Assembly (NCBI RefSeq): GCF_036323735.1
Contig: NC_086034.1
Location: forward strand, 43,537,439-43,601,438
Source: Rattus norvegicus
Lineage: Eukaryota; Chordata; Mammalia; Rodentia; Muridae
Length of the DNA: 64,000 nt
Reading direction: 5' to 3'
A program made the position numbers and the translations under genes. Numbering within the stretch: the first letter of the stretch is position 1; each line of letters opens with the position of its first letter. This document shows, in pieces, positions 1-10,235 of the stretch. The notes under the pieces were generated by a model that did no database searches, was not told the origin of the DNA, and saw only the letters and a list, made by a program, of their open reading frames with translations.

Positions 1-1030
1 ACACTTCTGAAGAGGGACAAAAAGCTCCACCACCCTTAGAATTGTTCAACTGCTTTTTATAGTCTGCCTTATTCTTAGCTTATTTATTTGCTAGGGTGGT
101 TAGAAAAAAATCTTAAAAGTGAGAAAGGATGCAGACTTCTCAGTACTCCTACTCAGGGATACTGACTGCTAGCAAATCTGCAATTCCTGGGCTCAGACCT
201 TCCCACCTTGTTACCCCTTCCTTATGGCTTTTGTGTTGAGAATGTACTGTAAACTTACACAGCTCAGTTATGCACACAAGGTCTCCATTTTATTTCTAAT
301 CCACAATGGAAGGGAGTAAACAATCAGCATTCTCTCCTCACCTGTTCATGTTTCCCTTAACAGGAATTTAAGTTCTTGTTTGTTTGTTTGTTTTTAAGCA
401 GACTTTATACTTATACAGTAACGTGGCCTGAGAGGACCATAGAAAATGATAATTGTGTAATATAAATTAGAATTATCATTGTCATAATTACTATTAAGGG
501 AAAAATTCCTTACATGCCTCTCACAAAGATATGTTAGGATTAAGAAATATAGAGGTGAATTGTTTGCATCTCTCTGCCTTCTTTATATTGTAGACAGGAT
601 CAACAGTGCTGTGTCCAAGCTCTGGTTCTCCTGCTCTCTGACCACTTACATGAATCAGTTGTCTCTTCTTAAATGACTCTCCAATCATTGTGACTCACAT
701 GGTTCTATCTAGTATGTGTTCCTGCCTGGTGAAGGCAGGGCCATAGAACCATTTCACGTTGTCTTGGGTGCTTATGAACTTTGCCAGGTGTCTCTGTTCC
801 TGTAAACCCACAAGTATCATGTTTCGCCTTGGGAATATACGGACATGAAAACAGCATGGGAGAGTATCATTTACTGAGACCCATTTAAGTGATTAAGCTT
901 CAGATCATAAAATATGGTGGAAGTTTCCATGCTTAACTATTATCTTTCATATTTACACAAAACTGCCCTTAAAGAATACAGCTTCCTCGGGACAATAGTT
1001 ATCATCTATTTTATTTATTTTTATTAATTA
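1..1030. other. Single-copy AT-rich DNA, no gene seen
   Basis: No frame with family resemblance and no repeat I can name. A short GTTT run lies at about 378-394. Nothing suggests an exon. Confidence 0.5.
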
Positions 1031-1064
1031 ACATGCATGCGTGCGCGCACACACACACACACAC
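1031..1064. repeat. CA/CG alternating microsatellite
   Basis: Alternating purine-pyrimidine tract (CATGCATGCGTGCGCG followed by AC repeats). It lies just beyond the degraded tail end of the neighbouring minus-strand B3 SINE and probably grew from that tail. Confidence 0.8.
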
Positions 1065-1084
1065 GGATGGGGGGCTTTTGGTAC

Positions 1085-1269
1085 TTGCCTGTCTGTAACT
1101 TGTAACCATACTCTAGGTCTGCACATGCCTATGGAGAGCAAGACAGGGCATCAAAACACACAGAATCAGAGCAAGAGGTGGCTGTGAGCGCTTATGTGGA
1201 TCCTGGGACTGAAAGAGGATTCTCTGAAGAGCAGGAAGCTCTTATAACTACTAAGTTATTTCCAGCCCC
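1085..1269 (-). mobile_element. B3 SINE, degraded
   Basis: Read on the minus strand it starts with the tRNA-derived head typical of B2/B3 SINEs (GGGGCTGGAAATAACTTAGT) and continues into the B3-specific body. It is diverged. Its 5' end abuts a second B3 in the same orientation. Confidence 0.65.
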
Positions 1270-1507
1270 AGATATCACCCTTTTTGAGAATTTTCTTTTA
1301 TTGCATATGTATGGGTGTTTTTCCTGCGTGTGTATGTGCATGTAGTGCTCATAGAGGCCAGAAGATGGCGACGAATCTGGTGAGCCTGGAGTTAAGGATG
1401 ATGCTGAGCTGCCACTTGGGTGTTGAGAATCCAAGGTGGGTCCTATGAGATAGACTAGCCAGCACTCACTTACCCACTGAGCCATCTCCCCAGTTCCAGA
1501 TATCATC
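1270..1507 (-). mobile_element. B3 SINE with target-site duplication
   Basis: The minus strand shows the tRNA-like head (GAGATGGCTCAGTGGGTAAG at its 5' end) and the B3 body. Flanking copies of AGATATCACC (1270-1279) and AGATATCATC (1498-1507) differ at one base and look like the target-site duplication. The element body is about 1280-1497. It landed beside the older B3 at 1085-1269. Confidence 0.75.
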
Positions 1508-1685
1508 TTCTTTATTGTGAATGACAATAAAGACTTAGACTCTAGACCCTACTCTACAAATACTGAAACAGAAAACCTAAGAAATAGGACACAAAAAATA
1601 TACTTATTTAAAAATAAACAGTCCACTCTTTATGCATTCTAAATTTTCACTATACTAACAAAATAATGCTCATATAATTACAGTG

Positions 1686-1724
<39 letters not shown>

Positions 1725-2240
1725 CTCTTGTGTGTGTCCTTGTGGGTGTGCATGTCTTTCTATGGGGGTAGAGAGGCAATATATCTGAACCCAGCTGAAA
1801 AACAGGGCTACCGATTTATTAAGTAGTAAAGTGTTAACATGGAAAGTGTTATACAATAAAAATGGCATTCACTGTTTAACCCTATACTCAAAGCAATGAA
1901 AGAAAGATCATAGACATCAAATATGTGAAGAAGATAGTGCAAAACTAGATGTGTCTGAGCTTTCCTATTCTCTACAGTTACTGACTTTGCTAATATACAA
2001 AGGCATTTAATTGCTGTGCTACGAAGGATCAAGTATAGGCCCTTGCACAGGATAGACAATTTCATACCAGGGAAATTAATTAAAATCATATTAACTTTCC
2101 AAAATTAAATATGTAAAACAAATTGAACAGAACTTACTACTAGAATAAAAGGTACCATTAAACTATTACTTCTACTTCAATTTTTAATTCCTTAACCTGT
2201 TTGATTGTTTTCACCTGGAATTCTTTCAGGGATTTTTGTG
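1508..2240. other. Single-copy DNA with one TG microsatellite
   Basis: AT-rich sequence with no recognisable gene. The only structured part is a TG repeat of 17 units at 1689-1722. Short minus-strand frames here include that repeat or have no family resemblance. Confidence 0.5.
1689..1722. repeat. (TG)n microsatellite
   Basis: Uninterrupted TG dinucleotide array of about 17 units, likely polymorphic in length. Confidence 0.95.
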
Positions 2241-2259
2241 ATCTTTAGTCATAAGGGAA

Positions 2260-2787
2260 ATGCAAATCAAAACAACCCTGAGATTTCACCTCACACCAGT
2301 GAGAATGGCTAAGATCAAAAACTCAGGTGACAGCAAATGCTGGCAAGGATGTGGAGTAAGAGGAACACTTCTCCATTGTTGGTGGGATTGCAGACTGGTA
2401 CAACCATTCTGGAAATCAGTCTGGAGGTTCCTCAGAAAATTGGACATTGAACTACCTGAGGACCCAGCTATACCTCTCTTGGGCATATACCCAAAAGATG
2501 CCCTAACATATAACAAAGACACATGCTCCACTATGTTCATAGCAGCCTTATTTATAATAGCCAGAAGCTGGAAAGAACCCAGATGCCCTTCAACAGAGGA
2601 ATGGATACAGAAATTGTGGTACATCTACACAATGGAATATTACTCAGCTATCAAAAACAATGACTTTATGAAATTCATAGGCAAATGGATGGAACTGGAA
2701 AATACCATCCTGAGTGAGGTAACCCAATCACAGAAAAACACACATGGTATGCACTCACTGATAGTGACTATTAGCACAAATGCTTGA
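2260..2787 (+). pseudogene. L1 ORF2 C-terminal fragment
   Basis: About 175 codons of the C-terminal end of the L1 endonuclease/reverse transcriptase protein. The cysteine-rich CX3CX7HX4C motif of L1 ORF2 is present (CWQGC...H...C, roughly residues 28-45 of this frame), followed by the conserved tail. Endonuclease and reverse transcriptase domains are absent because of the 5' truncation, so the fragment cannot be functional. The frame ends near the usual ORF2 end, but the last residues differ from sibling copies. Confidence 0.85.
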
Positions 2788-2874
2788 ATTACCCTAGATA
2801 CACAGAACAGATGAAACGGAGAAGGATGACCAAAATGCAAATGCTTCACTCCTTCTTTAAAAGAGGAACAAGAA

Positions 2875-3725
2875 CAACGAGTTTATGAAATTCGTAGGCA
2901 AATGGTTGGAACTGGAAAATATCATCCTGAGTGAGATAACCCAATCACAGAAAGACATACATGGCATGCACTCATTGATAAGTGGCTATTAGCCCAAATG
3001 CTTGAATTACCCTAGATGCCTAGAACAAATGAAACTCAAGACGGATGATCAAAATGTGAATGCTTCACTCCTTCTTTAAATGAGGAAAAAGAATACCCTT
3101 GGCAGGGAAGGGAGAGGTAAAGATTAAAACAGAGACTGAAGGAACACCCATTCAGAGCCTGCCCCACATGTGGCCCATACATATACAGCCACCCAATTAG
3201 ACAAGATGGATGAAGCAAAGAAGTGCAGACCGACAGGAGCCGGATGTAGATCGCTCCTGAGAGACACAGCCAGAATACAGCAAATACAGAGGCGAATGCC
3301 AGCAGCAAACCACTGAACTGAGAATAGGTCCCCCGTTGAAGGAATCAGAGAAAGAACTGGAAGAGCTTGAAGGGGCTCGAGACCCCAAAAGTACAATAAT
3401 GTCAAGCAACCAGAGCTTCCAGGGAGTAAGCCACTACCTAAAGACTATACATGGACTGACCCTGGACTCTGACCCCATAGGTAGCAATGAATATCCTAGT
3501 AAGAGCACCAGTGGAAGGGGAAGCCCTGGGTCCTGCTAAGACTGAACCCCCAGTGAACTAGACTATGGGGGGAGGGCGGCAATGGGGGGAGGGTTGGGAG
3601 GGGAACACCCATAAGGAAGGGGAGGGGGGAGGGGGATGTTTGCCCAGAAACCGGGAAAGGGAATAACACTTGAAATGTATGTAAGAAATACTCAAGTTAA
3701 TAATAAAAAAATAAAAAAAAAAAAA
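2875..3725 (+). mobile_element. Young 5'-truncated L1 inserted in an L1
   Basis: An 851-bp sense-strand L1 3' end: last part of ORF2, 3' UTR with G-rich tract (about 3567-3637) and poly(A) tail (3705-3725). It is flanked by the exact 14-bp duplication AAGAGGAACAAGAA (2861-2874 and 3726-3739). The host L1 reads continuously across the insert when one copy is removed. This is target-primed reverse transcription into a pre-existing L1 3' UTR. Confidence 0.92.
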
Positions 3726-4573
3726 AAGAGGAACAAGAATACCCTTGGCAGGGAATAGGGAGGCAAAGTTTAGAACAGAGGCAGAAGGAACACCCATTCA
3801 GAGCCTGCCCCACATGTGGCCCATACATATACAGCCACCCAATTAGATAAGATGGATGAAGCAAAGAAGTGCAGGCCGACAGGAACCGGATATAGATCTC
3901 TCCTGAGAGACACAGCCAGAATACTGCAAATACATAGGTGAATGCCAGCAGCAAACCACTGAACTGAGAACGGGACCCCCATTGAAGGAATCTTAGAAAG
4001 GACTGAAAGAGTTTGAAGGGTCTTGAGACCCCATATGAACAACAATGCCAAGCAACCAGAGCTTCTAGGGACTAAGCCACTACCTAAAAACTATACATGG
4101 ACTGACCCTGGGTTCCAACCTCATAGGTAACGATGAATAGCCTATTAAGAGCACCAGTGGAAGGGGAAGCCCTTGGTCCTGCCAAGACTGAACCTCCAGT
4201 GAATGTGATTGTTGGGGGGAGGGTGGTAATGGGGGGAGGATGGGGAGGGAAAGCCCATATAGAAGGGGAGGGGGAGAGGTGAGAGGGATGTTGGCCTGGA
4301 AACGGGGAAGGGGAATAACAATCGAAATGTAAATAAGAATTACTCAAGTTAATAAAGATAAAAAAGAAAAAAACTACTATTTCTATATTATATATAATTA
4401 ATTAAACTAGAAGATATATGTGATTATAATGATTGCATATAATCCTACTAATTATATAATTAGATATAATTTAATAACATATATACAACTTTTATGAGAA
4501 TATATTTCTTTATTATTGATTTATATGTTAAGTAATGTATATTTAACAAAATATATGCAACCTGTATGAGAAT

Positions 4574-4650
4574 TCATATATGTGTGTGTGAGAGAGAGCA
4601 TGTGTGTGTGTGTATGTCTGTGTGTGTGTGTCTATGTGTGTGTGTATGAC
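4574..4650. repeat. Imperfect TG/GA microsatellite
   Basis: TG-rich tract with interspersed AGAGAG and TATG, in AT-rich DNA just after the outer L1. Frames reading through it are artefacts. Confidence 0.85.
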
Positions 4651-4857
4651 ACACCCATGTATACAGAGTTAGTCATTCATAACTTTATAGGAGTGGAGAC
4701 AGGAAAGGTGTCCCGTCATACACATACCACATATATACTTGTTCTACTGCTTCATCTCTCCTTTTATGTTTTTATTTCCAAGCTCTCCTGCTGAATAATT
4801 ATAGATCTATCCATCATGTGTTCCTGGGTGTTTTTTGTAAAGAATACATACACACCC

Positions 4858-5009
4858 AGGGAGGGAGGAAGGAAGGGTGGGAGGGAGGGAGAAAGGCAGA
4901 AGGGAGAGAAAGAGAGGGAGAAGGGAGAGAAAGAGAGGGAGAGGGAGAGGGAGAGGGAGAGGGAGAGGGAGAGGGAGAGGGAGAGGGAGAGGGAGAGGGA
5001 GAGGAAGAT
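4858..5009. repeat. GA-rich array with (GGGAGA)n core
   Basis: Polypurine tract that starts as irregular GGGAGG/GGAA and becomes a regular GGGAGA hexamer array at about 4935-5003. Frames encoding Glu-Arg, Gly-Arg or, antisense, Pro-Leu repeats are translations of the array, not genes. Confidence 0.93.
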
Positions 5010-5870
5010 TCCTAAATTTACAGGTATGGGGACAGGAAAGGTGTCCTGTCAAGGTAAGTATTTCACAATAGGAGTCCATATTATATGCTGACATGTCACC
5101 CTCTACTAAACATATGATTTTCTCACACAAGATATTTCCTTTTTTTAAGACTTCAAGCCCTGTATGCTTTTATTAACAGTCCTCTCTCGACTACACACCT
5201 TTACATAGAACAATCATTACTCTTTACTCAGTTCCACTTTCCTTCTAAGATGCATTCTTTAGCTCATTTTCTCACATATCTAATAACTTTGAAGTATGTT
5301 ACAAGCCAGGAATTAGTTCAGTTTATGGAGAAAAGTAATTTAAAAGAGATTAAAAAATTCCTCCTGTCTTGGAAGTTATTTGCAAATACCAGCCAGCAAC
5401 TTTAATGATATTATATGAGATAATACATTCTACAGAGATTGATATATAATAATAATATAGAAATACATAATTTTGCAGAAAATGCTTTATAACAGGTTGT
5501 TTAGAGAAAGTAACATCAAGAATATACATTTAAGTAAATATTTGGTAAAAGTGCAGATGCCGGCCATGGTAGTAATTAGAAGAAGTGATTCCAAGTAGAA
5601 ACACTGCAAAAATCTTAATACAGGAATGTGCTAAACATTCTGCTTAGACCAAATGGATCTCAGCAAACCTTAGAGAAAAGCACAGAGAGGAGAAAAAGGA
5701 TATGGCATCAGAATGGCAAGAGGGCACGTCATGTTTAGTTTTGAAAATCATATGAGAATCTTAAGTTGAAAAGTGACATATTTGTTTTTACTTTAAATTG
5801 ATCATCAGGTATAAGAGAAACAATAACAACCCCCCTCCACGAGGTGTTCTTGTATGTGCTCCCCATGGTT
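5010..5870. other. Single-copy AT-rich DNA
   Basis: No recognisable coding or repeat sequence. Confidence 0.45.
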
Positions 5871-5880
5871 GCAAATATGT

Positions 5881-5940
5881 GAATTCCACAGCAAATGGGG
5901 TTAAATATTTGAATTACACAGCAAATGGGGTTTTGCAGAC
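5881..5940. repeat. 30-bp tandem duplication
   Basis: GAATTCCACAGCAAATGGGG at 5881 recurs with one difference as GAATTACACAGCAAATGGGG at 5911, period 30. Confidence 0.8.
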
Positions 5941-6165
5941 AGGATTAAGTTAAGGGGTCTGAAGATAGGCAGTTTACCTAGGTGACTGCAGTGTTATCAT
6001 AGGGTGTTTCATCAGAGGAGACCTGAATCAAAATTAAAGAAGGGATGATAAATACCATAGCTACTATCTGACGTCAGACCATGAGTGCCATTTGACTCTG
6101 GGATTGACAGAACTGTAAGACAATGTCCATGTTTCAAAATACTTACATATATTAATTTGATTTAA
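5915..6165 (+). mobile_element. Ancient LTR remnant, MLT1/MaLR-like
   Basis: Diverged sequence resembling the middle and 3' part of old mammalian MaLR LTRs: a stretch like TTTTGCAGACAGGATTAAGT and, later, CAGAACTGTAAGACAAT. The assignment is from memory of the family pattern and needs a library search. Confidence 0.4.
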
Positions 6166-6220
6166 CAATATTAAACTGAGAGCAAGGTAATTTTAAATAC
6201 TAAAATTAGAGTTGGATATT

Positions 6221-7567
6221 CTTTTTTAAATTTTTTATTAGTTATATTTTTTATGTACATTTCAAATGTTATTCCCTTTCCCTGTTTCCTGTCCATAAGC
6301 CCCCATCCCCTTTCCCTCCCCCGATATAGGTGTTCCCCCCATCTATCCCCCTTACTGCCCCCCACCATATTCCCCTGCACTGGGAGTCCAACCTTGGCAG
6401 GACCAAGGGCTTCCCCTTCCACTGCTGTCCCAACAAGGCTATTCTCTGCTACATATGCAGTTGGAGCCCTGGGTCAGTCCATGTATAGTCTTTCAGGAGT
6501 GGTTTAATCCCTGGAAGCTCTGGTTGGTTGGCATTGTTGTTCTTATGGGGTTACAAGCTCCTTCAACTCTTTCAATACTTCCTCAAATGCCCCCCAAGGG
6601 GGTCCTGTTCTTAGTTCAGTGGTTTGGTGCTAGCATTGACCTCTGTATTGGACATGCTCTAGATGTGTCTCTCAGGAGAGATCTATATCCAGTCCCTTTC
6701 AGCCGGCATTTTCTAGCTTCATCAATCTTATCTAGTTTTGGTGGCTGTATGTATATGGGCCACATGTGGGGCAGGCTCTGAATGGGCTGTTCCTTCAGTC
6801 ATTGCTCTAAACTTTGCTTCCATATCCCCTCCTATGGATATTTTTCCCCTTTTAAGGAGTGGGAGCATCCACATTTTGGTCATCCTTCTTGAACTTCCTG
6901 TGGTCTGTGGATTGCATCTTGGGAAGTTCGAGCTCTTGGACTAATATCCACTTATCAATGAGTGCATACCAAGTGTGTATTCCTGTGACTGGGTTACCTC
7001 ACTCAGGATGTTATTTTCTAGTTCATTCCATTTGTCTATGAATTTCATGAAGTCATTGCTTTTGTTAGCTGAGTAGTACTCCATTGTGTAGATGTACCAC
7101 ATTTTTTAATCCATTCCTCTGTTGAAGGGCAGACTCCAGAGAGCCAAATAACCCTATTAAAAATGGGGTACAGAGCTAAACAAAATGTTCTCAGCTGAAA
7201 ACGTTATCAAATGGCCAAAAAGCACGTAAAGAAATGTTCAACATCCCTAGTCATAAGGGAAATGCAAATCAAAAACAACCCTGAGATTTCACATCACACC
7301 AGTCAGAATGGCTAAGATAAAAAACTCAGGTGACAGCAGATGCTGGCAAGGATGTGGAAAAAGAGGAACACTCCTCCATTGTTGATGGGATTGCAAACTG
7401 GTACAGCCACTCTGGAAATCAGTCTTGGGGTTCCTCAGAAAATTGGACATTCCGCTACCTGAGGACCCAGCTATATCTCTCCTGGGCATATATCCAAAAG
7501 ATGCTCCAACATATAACAAAGACACATGCTCCACTAAATTCATAGCAGCCTTATTTATAATAGCCAG
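6221..7567 (-). mobile_element. L1 with inverted 5' segment (twin priming)
   Basis: From 6221 (T-rich, the reversed tail) to 7130 the L1 3' UTR and end of ORF2 read on the minus strand. From 7131 to 7567 the adjacent upstream part of ORF2 reads on the plus strand. In L1 order the plus segment ends just after the ATAATAGCCAG of ORF2 and the minus segment resumes about 20 bases further on, at GCCCTTCAACAGAGG. That is the arrangement expected from twin priming with a small loss at the junction. I found no clear target-site duplication. Confidence 0.85.
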
Positions 7568-10190
7568 TAGCTTGATTTTGTTTTTATTGTCCTTATTTTA
7601 AGAGGCACCTTTGCTTTTCTGAGCCAATACTGAAATATTGATATCTAACGTACATTAATGGATATCTTAAAACACTGAATCTTTCTGGTTTTTAAAACCC
7701 TATTGGGAGAAAATTCTTAAAAGATGGTAAAGTTTATTGTTTTTATTTGAAGTCTAAGGATGCTTTTCCAAAACCAACTGGAAAACAGTCTATTAAAAGC
7801 AAAGCACTGCAGATAAACCTACTCAAAAATCTTATTTCCATGACAACAGAAAGAGAGCATTAAAGAGTCAGTACACCTCTGCAATGTGTTGCAAAAACAT
7901 TCAATCATCTCAAGTATATCCAAGGAAACCTCTAACTCTTTATATACATGTTAAATCCTGATGACATGTGAACAAATGACAGCAGTTTGCCCCCCTTTTA
8001 GGCCAAAGGAGTACAAGCTACTATCTGTTAATAATTACAAGCAGGCTTTATATTTGTTCTGAAAAATGCCAAAACAAAGTATAAGGCATTTCATGCAAAA
8101 AAATACATGTTATAGCTCCTATAACTGTAACCCAATTGATCATTGAAAACATCTGGATAATCATATGATTTTTAAGCTAATGAGTATTGTTAGTGTATAC
8201 AAATATCATTATAATAATTTTTAAATTAAAAGAAATTTATGGAATTCTATGACATGAGATAAATAAACTCAGTTCTAGAAATGAAAATGTTGAAGATTTG
8301 GGGTTTAGCATACAAAAAAAGTGCTTAAGAATTATTTTGGAAAAATACCTTTTCTTCCTTATGGTAACAGCAGTTTTTTGCCCAGAATTCATTTTGTGGA
8401 ATGATGCTTTCAAGATTTCCTAAACCTAAAAAAAAATTCTCCAAAAGCAAATTAAATGTTGGATTTTGGGGGAGATAAATTTGACTATGCTATTTAAAGT
8501 GACCTGTATCACACTACTATAGTCTGAAGCATTATTATGCAATAGAATTTGATCTTTGCAGCAACCCTCCATGATGTGGAATAGCAGATACTCCTGTTAT
8601 TTCCCACCAGGTAAGGTATTTGATGCCCTACAAGCTACGTGCTCTTAAAAGGAATAGATGCACTTATTTCTGTAGTCAGATTTGTAATATACAGCATCAT
8701 GTTACAGTCCAATAGTCTCTGATATGTGGTAATCATATTAAATATATAAAATCATATATTAAATCATATCTTTTAAATGTAAATATGAAAAGCTTCCTTT
8801 TTCTTAGTCATTATCTTTAAGCTGTTAAATATTTCTTGAAATGACTTAGCCTGGAGATAAAATAGTAAAAATAAACTACTTAATGTGACTTGATGTGTCA
8901 CGTGACTTCATAATGAGACCCACCCCACAATATTTTGTAGTATTCTATGTCAAAATATAGCACTACAGATTCATGAGCCAAGACTTTTTTCCTTTTTGGC
9001 TTCAAATATGCATAGAGAGAGATATAATACAAATAGTCACAAAACTAAAATAGTTACTCAAGCTCAAAATAGAAGAGGCTTCAAAGACAAAGAAATAGCA
9101 TAAGCCCATTAACACTAAAAGAAGTTAAGAATATTTCCCTAAGAAACTGTGCTATTGATTTTCATTGGAAGCTCCATATTCAATGTTTCCATTAGGAAAT
9201 AATTTCTTTATGGGCATGTGTGCCTAAAGCAAATGCCTGATGTCTAGTTAAGAATAGGATTCTGCAACAAAACATCATTAACTTTTATTTCCACATCTAA
9301 TTCACGTCTTTACTTCTGCTTGCCTACCCTCAGTTTCTGATCCTTTCTCAAATAGTTGATGGAGCACTCTGACTATAATTATGTAGTATTATGAAAACTA
9401 GCACTGCCCATGTATGATTTTTGTTGTAATTCCCAGGCTTTTATAGTCTCAGATAGCAGCCTATTTTCCCCATGTGAATAATTTGCTATTGACTCCTGAG
9501 AGCAGATGAATTCCAACTATCTATTGCTTCTGGGGTGAATTAAATGGATAATTTCTTAAATGGAAAGCCCCAGATTTCGTCATTTTCATTTACTATTCAA
9601 GTTCTAAAAGTATCTTAGTCTTCAAAGTCAAACATGTTACATAACAGTCTGCAGGTGAAAGGCCAAACTAAGTTGTCATTAATGCTTTCAAGATACTTGA
9701 AAGTTCACTTACACTTCCTGAGTAGAGCCACAAACAATGAGAATGAAATCCTACCTTTAGGTAGAGGGTGTGGCTCAAAAGTTGACTTCTTCTGTATTTT
9801 GCTGGAGTCCTGGGCTTTGACTCCAAAACCAACAGAGGACAGTATTATCTGGGAAAGTTATCACCCCATTGTAGCTTTATTACTTTGATTAATACATATA
9901 AAATCATATATTCACAATATGTCTACTATGGAAGATTGTTCTACAAATTTTAAAGATAATGCATATAATACTTTTGATAGATATATCTAATATAAAATAA
10001 TAAATATTGTGATTCAGTATCTAATAAAGAAAAACATCTAATAAGTGTAGTTACTATCATTATTAAGTGAAGAAAATGTTATGATTATAGTATTCTGTTT
10101 CTCTATAGATCTTAACAAAAGCAGTAGTACCTATACATAAATGAAAAGTAAGAAAATGAAACAAAAATACACAACACATTCTTATTTTTT
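7568..10190. other. Single-copy AT-rich DNA
   Basis: No gene. A possible MIR remnant lies near 8535-8620. An 84-codon plus frame (9634-9888) has no recognisable domain and no support. Confidence 0.5.
8535..8620 (+). mobile_element. Possible MIR SINE remnant
   Basis: Short diverged stretch resembling part of the MIR core (TGCAGCAACCCTCCATGATG followed by an A/T-rich alternation and TTTCCCA). Weak. Confidence 0.25.
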
Positions 10191-10235
10191 TGGTTGTGAG
10201 CCTAGCCTTTAATGACTGAGCCATCTCTCCAGTCC
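10191..10235 (-). mobile_element. B2/B3 SINE head fragment
   Basis: The minus strand shows the tRNA-like start of a B2-type SINE (GACTGGAGAGATGGCTCAGT), truncated after about 45 bases. Confidence 0.7.

Larger units (their letters stand above)
2241..4374 (+). mobile_element. L1 (LINE-1), 5'-truncated, split by another L1
   Basis: The sense-strand L1 starts inside the 3' part of ORF2, runs to 2874, is interrupted by a second L1 (2875-3725), and resumes at 3740 in its 3' UTR up to an A-rich tail near 4374. The 3' UTR has the G-rich polypurine tract (about 4214-4290) and the rat-type end (ACTCAAGTTAATAAA). No clear target-site duplication was found for this outer element. It has no promoter and no ORF1. 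Confidence 0.9.

Noticed and set aside
2286..2624. Minus-strand 112-codon frame (also at 27844-28182, 7289-7543 and 36003-36239)
   Set aside because: Antisense of the ORF2 C-terminus. Its openness follows from the codons of the sense protein.
4807..5130. Frames with Pro-Leu, Glu-Arg and Gly-Arg repeats
   Set aside because: Translations of the GGGAGA array in different frames.
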